From: Streptomyces sp. NBRC 110035
Lineage (GTDB): Bacteria; Actinomycetota; Actinomycetes; Streptomycetales; Streptomycetaceae
NCBI RefSeq assembly: GCF_000829695.1
Contig: NZ_BBNN01000040.1
Location: 21,285-85,284, forward strand
Length of the DNA stretch: 64,000 nucleotides
Direction: 5' to 3'
Program-made: the position numbers and the translations under genes
Part shown: positions 32,557 through 40,631 of the stretch, one piece after another
Numbering within the stretch: position 1 is the stretch's first letter
Layout: each line of letters opens with the position of its first letter
Notes under the pieces: generated by a model
What the model was told of the DNA's origin: nothing
The model's input: the letters and a program-made list of their open reading frames with translations, nothing else
Database searches by the model: none

Positions 32557-34262
32557 TGGGGTACCGCAACGACAACGACGCGTTGTCTGTTATGGATTGG
32601 TTCTGCGGGGCAGGAGGGTCCTCCCAGGGCGTTCACTCCGTGCCCGGCGTCCGCGTGGAGCGGGCCGCGAACCATTGGAAGCTCGCCATTGAGTCGCACG
32701 CCGCGAACTTCCCCACCACCAGCCACTACCAGGGCGACATCCGTAAGGCCCCGGTGTGGGACTGGCCGGTGACCGATATCTTCTGGGCCAGCCCAGAATG
32801 TACTAACTGGAGCGTCGCCAAGGGTAAGAAGCGGGACTTCGCCGACGCCATGCAGGGCAGCCTCCTCGATCTCCTCGCCTCGACCGACGAGGACGACGAG
32901 CCGTCTGCCGAGGAGGAGTCCCGGGCGCTGATGGAGGAGGTGCCGCTGTACCTACGCGGTGTGCAGGAGCGGGGCGGCTTGGTGAAGGCCGGCATCGTCG
33001 AGAACGTCACCGACGTCCGCGCCTGGGACCAGTGGGACCGGTGGATCGGGGAGATCCACAAGCTGGGCTACCGCACGCGGATCATCGCCCTGAACTCGAT
33101 GCATGCGAACCCTCGGTCGGTGCACGCGGCGCCGCAGTCCCGGGACCGGCTGTACGTCGGCTACTGGCACGAGAGCCTGGGCCGCACGCCGGACTGGGAC
33201 AAGTGGCTGAGGCCGCGCGCCTGGTGCTCCGGCTGCGACGCGTTCGTGCAGGCGATGCAGGTGTTCAAGGACCCGAAGCGGGACATGGGCCGCTACCGCA
33301 GCCAGTACGTGTACCGGTGTCCGAACACCCGCTGCCGCAACCAGGTCGTTGAGCCGGAGGCCCTGCCCGCCGCCGCGGCGATCGACTGGTCGATTCCCGG
33401 GCAGCGGATCGGTGACCGGGCCAAGCCGCTCGCCGACAAGACCCTCGCGCGCATCGAGGCCGGACTGAAGAAGTTCGCTCGCCCCGTGCCGATGATGGTC
33501 CCGGCCGGCGGCACCTGGCGGGACGCCGCGGTCTCCGTCGGCGAGCCGATGCCCGCGCGTACCACCCGCGAGAACGACGCGCTGATGGTGCCGCCGCTGA
33601 TGGTCCCCGTCGAGGGCCGCGTGGGTAAGAGTGCGGCGTCCGCGCACGGCCCACTGCGGGCGATGACGACCCGCAACGAAACCGGGCTGGCTTGGCTGCC
33701 GTTCATTGCCGAGTTGCGGGGCGGCGGCTCCGTTGCCCGGACCGTGGCGGAGTCCCTCGCCACTGTGACCGCGTCCGGGAACCACCACGGGCTGGTCACG
33801 CCGCCGATGCCCGCCATGGTGATGCGGAACAACGGCTCCAAGGGCGACGGCGGCGAGCACTGCACCTCGCCGGTCGAGCCGTTCCGGACGATGACGACGG
33901 CCGGACACCAGTCGCTGCTCACGTGGGAGCACATGCTCGTCCCGTACTACGGCAATGGTGCCCCGCGGTCGGTGAATGAGCCGATCGGTGCGCTGACAAC
34001 CCGGGACCGGTACGCCCTGGTGCGCGGTGAGGTCGACATCGACGACGTGATGTTCCGGATGCTCGAGCCGCACGAGATCGGCCGCGCGATGAGCTTCGCC
34101 GACGAGTACGTGGTCCTCGGGAACAAGCGGGAGAAGGTCCGCCAGTACGGCAATGCCGTTACCCCGAACGCTGCCGAGGTTCTGGTGTGCGCGCTGGTGG
34201 AGGCCGTCACCGGCGAGGACATCGACCGGTACGCAGAGCCGGAGTTCGCGGCCGCCGCCTGA
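32556..34262 (+). CDS. DNA (cytosine-C5) methyltransferase
   Basis: 568 residues. Motif I DWFCGAGGSSQG (14-25), motif IV SPECTNWS with catalytic C82, motif VI ENV (149-151), motif VIII QSRDRLYV (194-201), and a C-terminal motif IX/X region (LEPHEIGRAMSF ... VRQYGNAVTPNAAEVL). Between them lies a Cys4 zinc site (C224, C227, C255, C260) and a long region with recurring TTR/TxxN motifs. Probably protects phage DNA from host restriction or modifies it for packaging. Confidence 0.9.
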   Translation: MGYRNDNDALSVMDWFCGAGGSSQGVHSVPGVRVERAANHWKLAIESHAANFPTTSHYQGDIRKAPVWDWPVTDIFWASPECTNWSVAKGKKRDFADAMQGSLLDLLASTDEDDEPSAEEESRALMEEVPLYLRGVQERGGLVKAGIVENVTDVRAWDQWDRWIGEIHKLGYRTRIIALNSMHANPRSVHAAPQSRDRLYVGYWHESLGRTPDWDKWLRPRAWCSGCDAFVQAMQVFKDPKRDMGRYRSQYVYRCPNTRCRNQVVEPEALPAAAAIDWSIPGQRIGDRAKPLADKTLARIEAGLKKFARPVPMMVPAGGTWRDAAVSVGEPMPARTTRENDALMVPPLMVPVEGRVGKSAASAHGPLRAMTTRNETGLAWLPFIAELRGGGSVARTVAESLATVTASGNHHGLVTPPMPAMVMRNNGSKGDGGEHCTSPVEPFRTMTTAGHQSLLTWEHMLVPYYGNGAPRSVNEPIGALTTRDRYALVRGEVDIDDVMFRMLEPHEIGRAMSFADEYVVLGNKREKVRQYGNAVTPNAAEVLVCALVEAVTGEDIDRYAEPEFAAAA

Positions 34263-34370
34263 TTCATCTGCGCCATCTGCGGCCCGCCTTCGTGCGGGCC
34301 GCTCCTTTCAGCCCACCCCGCGGGGCTACCCACCACACCCATACCGGCCTACGCCGATCGGAGTTCCGTC

Positions 34371-34607
34371 ATGTCTTCATCCGCCTTCTGGTTGCTCGCG
34401 CTCCTGGTCGTCTCTGTGCTCGGTACGCGTCTGGCTCTCCGGGGAGAGCGGCGGCGTCCGTCGTCGTATTCGCGCCGGCCGGATGTGCTGGCCCGGTGGC
34501 GGGCCCAGTCGACCGAGGCGCAGGCCGCGCACGACAACGCGGTCCTGGACGCGGCGGAGGCTGCGGAGAACGTGGTCGCGCGGGTGCATTCGCTGTACCG
34601 GCCCTGA
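34371..34607 (+). CDS. Small membrane-anchored protein
   Basis: 78 residues; helix SAFWLLALLVVSVLGTRLAL at 3-22 as anchor, then a basic and helical cytoplasmic part (QSTEAQAAHDNAVLDAAEAAENVVARVHSLY). GGAG upstream of the ATG. Unknown role. Confidence 0.65.
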   Translation: MSSSAFWLLALLVVSVLGTRLALRGERRRPSSYSRRPDVLARWRAQSTEAQAAHDNAVLDAAEAAENVVARVHSLYRP

Positions 34608-34660
34608 CCCGGGCCGGCCTGTCCAACCCGTCTGGCACACCATCAAGGGAGGTGAGCGCA

Positions 34661-34930
34661 GTGCCAGCATCTCGCATACCTGTTGTGGCCGCGTTCGCCG
34701 CCCTGGCCGGGGCGGCGTGCGGGGCCCGGCACTTCTACCAACTGCGGCGTGCTCTGGATGCGGAGCGCGCCGCGCGTCGTCTCACGGACGGTCTGCACCA
34801 GCAGGACCTCGAGGCGTTCACGATGCGGCTGCATCGCAGCGTGCAGGCGCAGCACGCCTTGCGTCAGGCCGACCTGGTTCTGGATTCGGCTCTTGCTACT
34901 CATCACGACCCGGAAGGGGGTTCCTCGTGA
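34661..34930 (+). CDS. Small membrane-anchored helical protein
   Basis: 89 residues from the GTG at 34661 (GGGAGG eight bases upstream). N-terminal hydrophobic helix (IPVVAAFAALAGAACGA), then an Arg/Ala-rich coiled coil (RALDAERAARRLTDGLHQQDLEAFTMRLHRS). Overlaps the WhiB-like gene start by GTGA. Same overall build as the gene at 34371. Confidence 0.6.
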   Translation: MPASRIPVVAAFAALAGAACGARHFYQLRRALDAERAARRLTDGLHQQDLEAFTMRLHRSVQAQHALRQADLVLDSALATHHDPEGGSS

Positions 34931-35754
34931 CCCAGCCTGTTCGTCTGGATTCAGCTACTGCTCTCCGAGCGCTTGCGGACCATCCGCGCTACCGGTATCG
35001 GGGCTGCGCCCCCGACGTCGACAACCCGCGGATGGCGGCAGGTGACATCTCGGTGCCGGTGGATTCGTGGCAGGCCCCGGACCTGGATGGTGGGGAAGGC
35101 CTCGAGGCGCGGCAGGCGCGGGAGGCGGCCGCGGTGGAAGTGTGCGTGGGCTGTCCGGTGATGGTGCAGTGCCTGGCTTACGGGTCGTCGCTGACGCCGA
35201 AGGGGGAGTTGGCGGAGGAGCACGCGATCCTGGGTGGTCTGACCTCGTTGGAGCGGCACCGGGCGTTCGTGGAGTACAAGCGGGTACGGGAGACGGTGGC
35301 CCGGCCGGAGCCGGCTCCGGTGTCCCAGCTCCGCACCCGGCAGAAGCTTGCCGTCCTCAAGGCGCTGGCCCGGTTCGAGGAGCCCGAGGACGTTGCCACG
35401 GCGGCCGGGATGGACCTGCGGACGGCGAAGTGGCAGATCGCCCGCCTGACCACCCAGTTGGGTCTGGACAAGTCCGCGGGCCGTGCCGAGCTGCTGGCGG
35501 CCGCGGTGGAGCGGGGTCTCCTCGAGCCGGCGGACCTGCCCGACGTCCAGCCCGCCCCGGTCCCGGCTGCTGTCCCTGCTGCGGGTTGTGCCCGTGCGGT
35601 CCAGTCCCGTCGCCGCGGTCGCCGGGTGACGGTGGCGCCCGGCCAGCTCGCCTTCTTCGACTTCCCGGACGCTCCTGTCCCTGCCGCTCGGTCTTCCCGG
35701 GCGGCGTCTGTCACCACCCTGTTCCCGAACGCGCCTTTGGAGGCCGCAGCATGA
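34927..35754 (+). CDS. WhiB-like protein fused to a LuxR-type HTH
   Basis: 275 residues. WhiB iron-sulphur cysteines C27, C73, C76 and C82 (CVGCPVMVQC) and the turn ILGGLTSLERHRAF (101-114) form the N-terminal half. A second DNA-binding region (QKLAVLKALARFEEPEDVATAAGMDLRTAKWQIARLTTQLGL, about 138-180) resembles the LuxR effector domain, followed by a disordered tail. WhiB proteins normally regulate by binding sigma factor; an attached HTH is unusual. Probable early regulator. Confidence 0.75.
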   Translation: MTQPVRLDSATALRALADHPRYRYRGCAPDVDNPRMAAGDISVPVDSWQAPDLDGGEGLEARQAREAAAVEVCVGCPVMVQCLAYGSSLTPKGELAEEHAILGGLTSLERHRAFVEYKRVRETVARPEPAPVSQLRTRQKLAVLKALARFEEPEDVATAAGMDLRTAKWQIARLTTQLGLDKSAGRAELLAAAVERGLLEPADLPDVQPAPVPAAVPAAGCARAVQSRRRGRRVTVAPGQLAFFDFPDAPVPAARSSRAASVTTLFPNAPLEAAA

Positions 35755-36191
35755 CCACTCACCCCACCACCACTCCCGCCTCCTCCGACGACGCGCAGGG
35801 CGGCGTTCTCGAGGACGCGGCGTTCGAGACGATGCGGACGGACGCTGTGCTGACGGGTCGGGCGATGTCGTCGGGCGAGTTCCTGGCGGGGCTGATCGCG
35901 AACGGTGAGCTGGCGACGGTGGGCCGGCCGGAGAAGCTGGCCGTCGACCTGTGGCCGGATGTGGATCCGGTGGTGGTGCAGCAGATCTGGGATCGGGCGT
36001 TGGCGGTGGGTCTGCATGCGGGTCGCCGGTCGGTGAGGCCGCGGTTGTACCGGGATGAGATGGATCGGGTGGCGGGCCAGTTGTCGGAGGCCGGGTTTCA
36101 CGCGATGGCGGGGACGACCGCGCGGTCGCGGCGTCTGGTGGCGCCGGAGGTGCCGCATCCGGCGGACGGGGAGGGTGCGGGCGGGCACTGA
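35751..36191 (+). CDS. Hypothetical protein
   Basis: 146 residues, ATGA overlap with the WhiB-LuxR gene. Central helical part (DAVLTGRAMSSGEFLAGLIANGELATVGRPEKLAVDLWPDVDPVVVQQIWDRALAVGLHAG) may be DNA-binding but no recognised HTH. Co-translation with the regulator suggests related work. Confidence 0.65.
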   Translation: MTTHPTTTPASSDDAQGGVLEDAAFETMRTDAVLTGRAMSSGEFLAGLIANGELATVGRPEKLAVDLWPDVDPVVVQQIWDRALAVGLHAGRRSVRPRLYRDEMDRVAGQLSEAGFHAMAGTTARSRRLVAPEVPHPADGEGAGGH

Positions 36192-36543
36192 CTGCCTGTC
36201 GGGGTGTGACCAGTAGTACCAACGACACGAGGGGAAGGAAGGTGGGACAGGTGGTGGGGTCAAACGGTAGGCTGGTGCCTGCGCCAGACGTCCAGTCAGT
36301 TGCGAGGCCGGACGGAAAGCGTGCAGGAATGTCAGAAGCCCCCGCTGCCACGTTGGTGGCGGTCCCGGTTTGCGAAGCCGGAACGCGAGGGCTGTCGACA
36401 CTCACCGCGCTAACGAATGAAGGTGCCGACGTGGCAAAGAGTACCCGGACATCCGGACGATCAGACAGTGCAACCTCAGCCACCGCCGTGAAGATCACAC
36501 CGGCGATGCATGCGGGTCCTGTCACCACTACCCCCTCAGTCGC
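36192..36543. other. 350-bp region without a firm gene
   Basis: Holds AGGGGAAGGAAGG near 36229, a TAGGCT (36270-36275) that resembles a -10 box, and an open + frame from 36329 to 36547 (SEAPAATLVAVPVCEAGTR...) that overlaps the next ATG by ATGA but has weak third-base GC and no ribosome site. It may be an untranslated leader for the gene at 36544. Confidence 0.35.
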
Positions 36544-37101
36544 ATGACCGCCCGGGGCGAGATGTCCGACGAGGACATCCGTCTGGCTCAGATCCGCGCC
36601 GTCCGCGAACTCATCGCCGGACGCGCCGACGACGCCACTGTCTGCGTCGCCGAACTCCATCAGGCACTGGATAACCCGATCGGCGAGTTCATGGTCGACA
36701 TGGCGGCGCCCGGCCCGAGGGACCTCCTCGCCTGGCTGGACCGCGCCATCAGCAAGGCGGAAGCAGACGCCGACCGTTGGCACGACGTTGAGTGCGAGTC
36801 GCACGGGACCGGCTTGATTGACGCAATCGTCCTGCGAGACGCAACGCTCTGCGACTGTGCTGGCCCGGCCGCTGTACGGCGCCGCTGCGCCGCCGACCGG
36901 AAGCTGCTGGAACTCCACAAGGCCGTTCCCGACCATGGCCGGTACAGCGAAGCCCAGTGCCCGGCCGACTGCGACGGCGAGCACAGTGCACCCCCGGTGT
37001 GCGCTTCCTGCCGAACCTACGCAGGTGATCCCGTGGCGTTCCCCTGCCCCACGGTCCGTGTGGTGGCGGAGGGCTACGGCTGGACGGAGGGCGAGCGATG
37101 A
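36544..37101 (+). CDS. DUF6221 family protein
   Basis: 185 residues. The middle LCDCAGPAAVRRRCAADRKLLELHKAV and the C-terminal CASC ... VAFPCPTVRVVAEGYG are the DUF6221 signature, common in Streptomyces phages and mobile elements. Cys pairs suggest zinc. An ATG at 36562 with GGGGCGAG just upstream is an alternative start. Overlaps the next gene by ATGA. Confidence 0.75.
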   Translation: MTARGEMSDEDIRLAQIRAVRELIAGRADDATVCVAELHQALDNPIGEFMVDMAAPGPRDLLAWLDRAISKAEADADRWHDVECESHGTGLIDAIVLRDATLCDCAGPAAVRRRCAADRKLLELHKAVPDHGRYSEAQCPADCDGEHSAPPVCASCRTYAGDPVAFPCPTVRVVAEGYGWTEGER

Positions 37102-37328
37102 GCGTTCATCGTCTGTGCCCGCGCTGCAACAAGGTCGTCCGGGTGCGTGTCCGTGACGGCGCCTATGGCGTTCACCGCAAGGGCGCGTACTACAACTGCA
37201 CGGCCTCCGGCCTCACCCCTGAAGAGGTCCGCCAGGGCATGACCGCCCTGGGCAAGCGGACCGCCGAATACCTCGCCACCAAGGCGCAGGAGCAGACCCC
37301 ACCCACTGAGGGGGATCAGATGACGTAG
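37098..37328 (+). CDS. Small zinc-ribbon protein
   Basis: 76 residues with CPRCNKVVRVRVRDGAYGVHRKGAYYNC (Cys at about 7, 10 and 34) then a helical acidic tail. Perhaps binds nucleic acid. Coupled to the DUF6221 gene. Confidence 0.65.
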   Translation: MSVHRLCPRCNKVVRVRVRDGAYGVHRKGAYYNCTASGLTPEEVRQGMTALGKRTAEYLATKAQEQTPPTEGDQMT

Positions 37329-37335
37329 CCGCTAT

Positions 37336-37361
37336 GGGGCGGGAGATTCCTCGACCGCCCC
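37336..37361 (+). terminator. Hairpin after the 30.9-37.3 kb block
   Basis: GGGGCGG (37336-37342) pairs with CCGCCCC (37355-37361), loop of 12 bases, seven bases past the stop. No U-run; a further GCCCGCC/GGCGGGC-TTTT pairing spans 37446-37519 with a long loop. Confidence 0.4.
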
Positions 37362-37545
37362 GGCCGCTTCCCCCGGTCTGGTGCGCCAACACCATCCGGG
37401 CCCTGCGGCCCTCGTGCCACTGATCGGACGCCAATCCGATCTAAGGCCCGCCGGGCGCCAACCCGAGCGAGCAACTTCCAGGTTCTAGCCGAACCACTTT
37501 CACCACCAGGCGGGCTTTTACGTCCCGCAGGACGGCAGGTACATA

Positions 37546-38820
37546 GTGCCTCAGCGCACCCCCTCTTGTCAGCTCGACCACCCCGCGACGGGCGATTCAC
37601 GGCTTATCTGCCCCCCTTCAGGCGGCACCCAGTGCCCCGAACGGCGTCTCGCCGTGCCCCTCGCACGCGGCACCGCCCAGGAGATCGCCCACACCGCATC
37701 CCGCCGCAGCGGACCCCGAAAGTGGCTCCGCGCTGTCCAGTGGCTCATCGGCGCCGGCCTCCACCCCAAGGCGAACGCCACCACCCTCCGCGTCGCCGAG
37801 GACCTCGCCGCCCGCATGGACTACGACACCGGGCACGCCCGCTACTGCCTCGACGAGACCGCCGCACGACTCGGCGTCTCCCGGGCCACCGTCAAGCGGC
37901 ACGTCGGCTACCTCCGAGAGCTCGGCGCCCTCGCCTGGGTTCAGCACGGCACCCGCACCAACGTCCGCCGACTGATGGGGCTCAAGGGCTACGCCGCCAC
38001 CGCCACCGTGTACGCCGCGGTCATCCCCTCAGTGTTCGACCACGCCATGGGCCACCGCATCATCGGCACCGGCTACACGGCGCGCGTCATCATTGACCAG
38101 CGCGGCCAGGCTCAGAAGCCTGTGGATACTGCTGGTAACTCGCCTGTGGATAACTCCGCTCTCGGGGGCCTTGAGCCCCCTTCCCTCACCTTGGTTAAGG
38201 AAGAGAGTCAAGTTCAGGTAGTGGGTGGTAGTAACTACACCTCGCAGGCTCGGCCGCCCAAGAGCCGGATCCCCCACCAGAACAGCAGCATCAACGGTCG
38301 CCGCCGCACCGCCGCCGACGTTCAGAAGGCAAACCAGACCGTTCGCCTGGTGCGCGCCCTCGTCAACTGGACCCAGACCGTGCCCCTGCGGCGCCTGGAG
38401 TACGTCCTCCGCCCGTGGACCGACCGCGGCTGGGACGCCCTCCGTATCGCCGACGAACTCCACGGCCTGTGCTCCGGCATGCGTTGGAAGCCCAAGCGCC
38501 CGGACGCGTTCATCCGCGCCCAGATCGCTAAGGACACCGCGCACGAGGAGATGTTGGCGCAGGCCGTCGCGTGGGAGGACTCCACCGCCTACCGGCAGAT
38601 GACCGCCCTGCGTGCCCTCCTCGCCCCCGCCGCCACGGAACCCGAGCCGGAGCCGGAGCGCACCGACGAAGACCGCCTCCGCGCCCGCATGGACTGGAAC
38701 AACTGGCCCGAGGTCCTCGACCACTACGAGGAAGACGACCTCGACGCCATCGACCTGTACGGCAAGCGCCTCGTCGACTTCGCCATCGAGCAGGGCGCCC
38801 GCACCCGCGCCTACCTCTGA
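37546..38820 (+). CDS. Replication initiator-like HTH protein
   Basis: 424 residues. The N-terminal half (ARGTAQEIAHTASRRSGPRKWLRAVQWLI ... DETAARLGVSRATVKRHVGYLRELGALAW, winged-helix at about 95-140) matches the HTH replication proteins of Streptomyces plasmids and phages; a low-complexity linker (~190-245) precedes a C-terminal helical domain (LVRALVNWTQTVPLRRLEYVLRPWTDRGWDALRIADEL). The linker DNA carries DnaA boxes (see origin). GTG start, modest ribosome site GCAGG; start uncertain. Confidence 0.7.
   Translation: MPQRTPSCQLDHPATGDSRLICPPSGGTQCPERRLAVPLARGTAQEIAHTASRRSGPRKWLRAVQWLIGAGLHPKANATTLRVAEDLAARMDYDTGHARYCLDETAARLGVSRATVKRHVGYLRELGALAWVQHGTRTNVRRLMGLKGYAATATVYAAVIPSVFDHAMGHRIIGTGYTARVIIDQRGQAQKPVDTAGNSPVDNSALGGLEPPSLTLVKEESQVQVVGGSNYTSQARPPKSRIPHQNSSINGRRRTAADVQKANQTVRLVRALVNWTQTVPLRRLEYVLRPWTDRGWDALRIADELHGLCSGMRWKPKRPDAFIRAQIAKDTAHEEMLAQAVAWEDSTAYRQMTALRALLAPAATEPEPEPERTDEDRLRARMDWNNWPEVLDHYEEDDLDAIDLYGKRLVDFAIEQGARTRAYL
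38121..38240 (+). other. Candidate replication origin inside the initiator gene
   Basis: Two DnaA-box-like sequences, TGTGGATAC (38121-38129) and TGTGGATAA (38145-38153, a perfect match to TTATCCACA on the other strand), 24 bases apart, followed by a GGGGGC/GCCCCC hairpin (38164-38180), a comparatively AT-rich stretch (38185-38240) and a near palindrome GTAGTAACTAC (38229-38239). Codes for the protein's disordered linker, as in lambda O. Confidence 0.5.
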
Positions 38821-38832
38821 TCGGAGACCGCC

Positions 38833-39165
38833 ATGCCCAACACTCCTGAGACCGTGGACTTCCTGACGGTGCCCCTCGCCGACGGCGGCACCTGGACCCG
38901 CCTGGACCGGCTCACCGACGGCCGCATCATGTGCTGCATCTGCTTCGAGTTCTGCACTCGCGACCAGCTGAACCAGGTCGACGGCGGCGTGGAAGACGTC
39001 TGCAAGCCCTGCGTCCGCAAGGAGGCAGCCGTCGCTGAACTCCCCAGCAGCGCCTGCCGCATAACCCTCGACCCCGGATGGGGTGGTGCCATCCAGGTTT
39101 GCACCCGCGTCAAGGGCCACGACGGCTACCACCGCGACGACCGGACGGCCGGAGGTGCCCAGTGA
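38833..39165 (+). CDS. Zinc-finger-like protein
   Basis: 110 residues. CCICFEFCTRDQL and VCKPCVRKE give a probable zinc site (Cys near 36, 39, 58, 61), and the C-terminal CRITLDPGWGGAIQVCTRVKGHDGYH recalls small actinobacterial Cys/His proteins. Lies between initiator and DciA genes; GTGA overlap with the latter. Unknown role. Confidence 0.65.
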   Translation: MPNTPETVDFLTVPLADGGTWTRLDRLTDGRIMCCICFEFCTRDQLNQVDGGVEDVCKPCVRKEAAVAELPSSACRITLDPGWGGAIQVCTRVKGHDGYHRDDRTAGGAQ

Positions 39166-39947
39166 CTGAGCAGGCATCCGGCGCCGACCTCGCCCGGCAG
39201 GCCCTCGCCGCCGCCCGCGCCACCGCCAAGACCGCCCCCGCCCCGGGCCCCAGGAAGACCCGCCGCACCCGGCCGGCCCGCGGAGAAGGACGTGACCCCC
39301 AAGGCCTCGGCGCCATCCTCGGACGCCTCACCGCCGAACAAGGCTGGGACACCGGACTCGACGGCGGCAACCTCATCGACCAGTGGCCCACCATCGCCCC
39401 CACCGAACTCGCCACCACCGTGCAGCCCGTCGCCTACGACCCCGACCGCGGCATCCTCGAACTCCGACCGTCGTCCCCCGCCTACGCCACCCAGGTCCGC
39501 CTGTTCCAGCACCAGCTCGCCAAACACCTCAACACCGCGCTGGGCCGGCCCGCCGTCCGCACCATCCGCGTCCTCGCTCCCGGCCACGCCACGGCGGCCG
39601 CCGACACCGGCCCGGAGCCCGAGCCGGCCAAGCCCACGGACACCCCGGTGAAGACGAGGGAGACCGCGCACCCCGGGTACCGGGCTGCCCTCGAAGCCGC
39701 CCTCACCCACCGGCCCGAACGCCAGCACACCAACCCCTACGTCGGCGAAGCAGCCGCCCGCCAGGAAGCCGCCATGCGCGCCCACCGGCAAGCCGAAGAC
39801 GAACACCGCGACGCCGTGTGGGAACTGGACCGGCTCACCGTCCCGGAGGTCGACCGCAGCGAAGCCGCCCGCCGCGCCGCCCTCGCCTACAAACGGCAGG
39901 CCCCCGCCGACGGCGGCACGCCCCGCCGACTGTTCGGCGCAGCCTGA
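39162..39947 (+). CDS. DciA-like helicase loader (DUF721)
   Basis: 261 residues. The region SGADLARQALAAARATAK ... RDPQGLGAILGRLTAEQGWDTGLDGG, DQWPTI, and LELRPSSPAYATQVRLFQHQLAKHLNTALG follows the DUF721/DciA family closely, including the N-terminal ADLAR segment seen in Streptomyces DciA. DciA helps load the DnaB helicase in bacteria without DnaC. A long charged C-terminus (170-261) is added. Downstream of the initiator, so probably recruits host DnaB to the phage origin. Confidence 0.75.
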   Translation: MTEQASGADLARQALAAARATAKTAPAPGPRKTRRTRPARGEGRDPQGLGAILGRLTAEQGWDTGLDGGNLIDQWPTIAPTELATTVQPVAYDPDRGILELRPSSPAYATQVRLFQHQLAKHLNTALGRPAVRTIRVLAPGHATAAADTGPEPEPAKPTDTPVKTRETAHPGYRAALEAALTHRPERQHTNPYVGEAAARQEAAMRAHRQAEDEHRDAVWELDRLTVPEVDRSEAARRAALAYKRQAPADGGTPRRLFGAA

Positions 39948-40020
39948 CCGGCAGGGGCAACGCGGCGGCGGTTCCTGCGGCACCGTGTACGCGATCAGCA
40001 CTGCACGAACGGAGCCGCCC

Positions 40021-40179
40021 ATGGTCCTCACCCGCACCCCCGCCTGGCACACCCGCGAAGCTGCGGACGAACGGGCATGGCTCGACCACTGGGCCCAACT
40101 CCACCTCGCCCCCCTCCTCGAGCCCCAGCCCGTCCCGGCCGCCGCGCCGGCCCTCACCCTCGCCGGGAGCCCTCGATGA
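40021..40179 (+). CDS. Small Trp-rich hypothetical protein
   Basis: 52 residues from the ATG with GGAG upstream (longer frame upstream has none). VLTRTPAWHTREAADERAWLDHWAQLHLAPLLEP, then a Pro/Ala tail. ATGA overlap to the next gene. Confidence 0.5.
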   Translation: MVLTRTPAWHTREAADERAWLDHWAQLHLAPLLEPQPVPAAAPALTLAGSPR

Positions 40180-40430
40180 CCACCATCGTCTACCCACGCC
40201 AAAACCCCCGCCCCCGAGCCGCCATCTCCAGCACAGCCCTGGACGCACCGGAGGCCGCCCGGGAAGTCGCCCGCACGCTCCGCCGACCCATCGCCGACTT
40301 GGGGCTCCCCGCCTGGCCGCGGCCCCGGCTCGTCCACGACCACGCCGCACTGTTCCGTGAGCCGACGTACGCCGACGGCCAGCCCTACGCGACCGACGAC
40401 GACGAGGACGACCAACCGGCGGCGCCCTGA
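40176..40430 (+). CDS. Hypothetical protein upstream of parA
   Basis: 84 residues with a helix APEAAREVARTLRRPIADLGLP and an acidic end (ATDDDEDDQPAAP). Not recognised. The partition sites follow within 12 bases of its stop. Confidence 0.55.
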   Translation: MTTIVYPRQNPRPRAAISSTALDAPEAAREVARTLRRPIADLGLPAWPRPRLVHDHAALFREPTYADGQPYATDDDEDDQPAAP

Positions 40431-40441
40431 CCGCCCACCGA

Positions 40442-40459
40442 CGTATACCGCGGTATACG
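40442..40459. promoter_or_regulatory. Partition-site-like palindrome 1
   Basis: Perfect palindrome with core GTATACCGCGGTATAC, upstream of parA. Probable parS for ParB. Confidence 0.65.
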
Positions 40460-40497
40460 CGCCCACCTGGTTGGCAAACCTCCTCTGCGGTCCCCGA

Positions 40498-40519
40498 GGC
40501 GTATACCGCGGTATACGCC
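40498..40519. promoter_or_regulatory. Partition-site-like palindrome 2
   Basis: Same 16-bp core, palindrome extended to 22 bp with flanking GGC/GCC. 58 bp from copy 1, in the parA promoter region. Confidence 0.65.
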
Positions 40520-40631
40520 CGCCACGGTGAACCCACCGCCCAATCCCAGACCCCACCCCGCCCATCTGAGAAGCTATGCCCCGTCCGAGTACCGAGAGCC
40601 CTTCTCGGGAAGCACACGGAAACGGAGCACC

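Noticed and set aside
34951..36984. 677-residue minus-strand frame
   Set aside because: Crosses WhiB, 35751 and DUF6221 genes that have motifs on the other strand.
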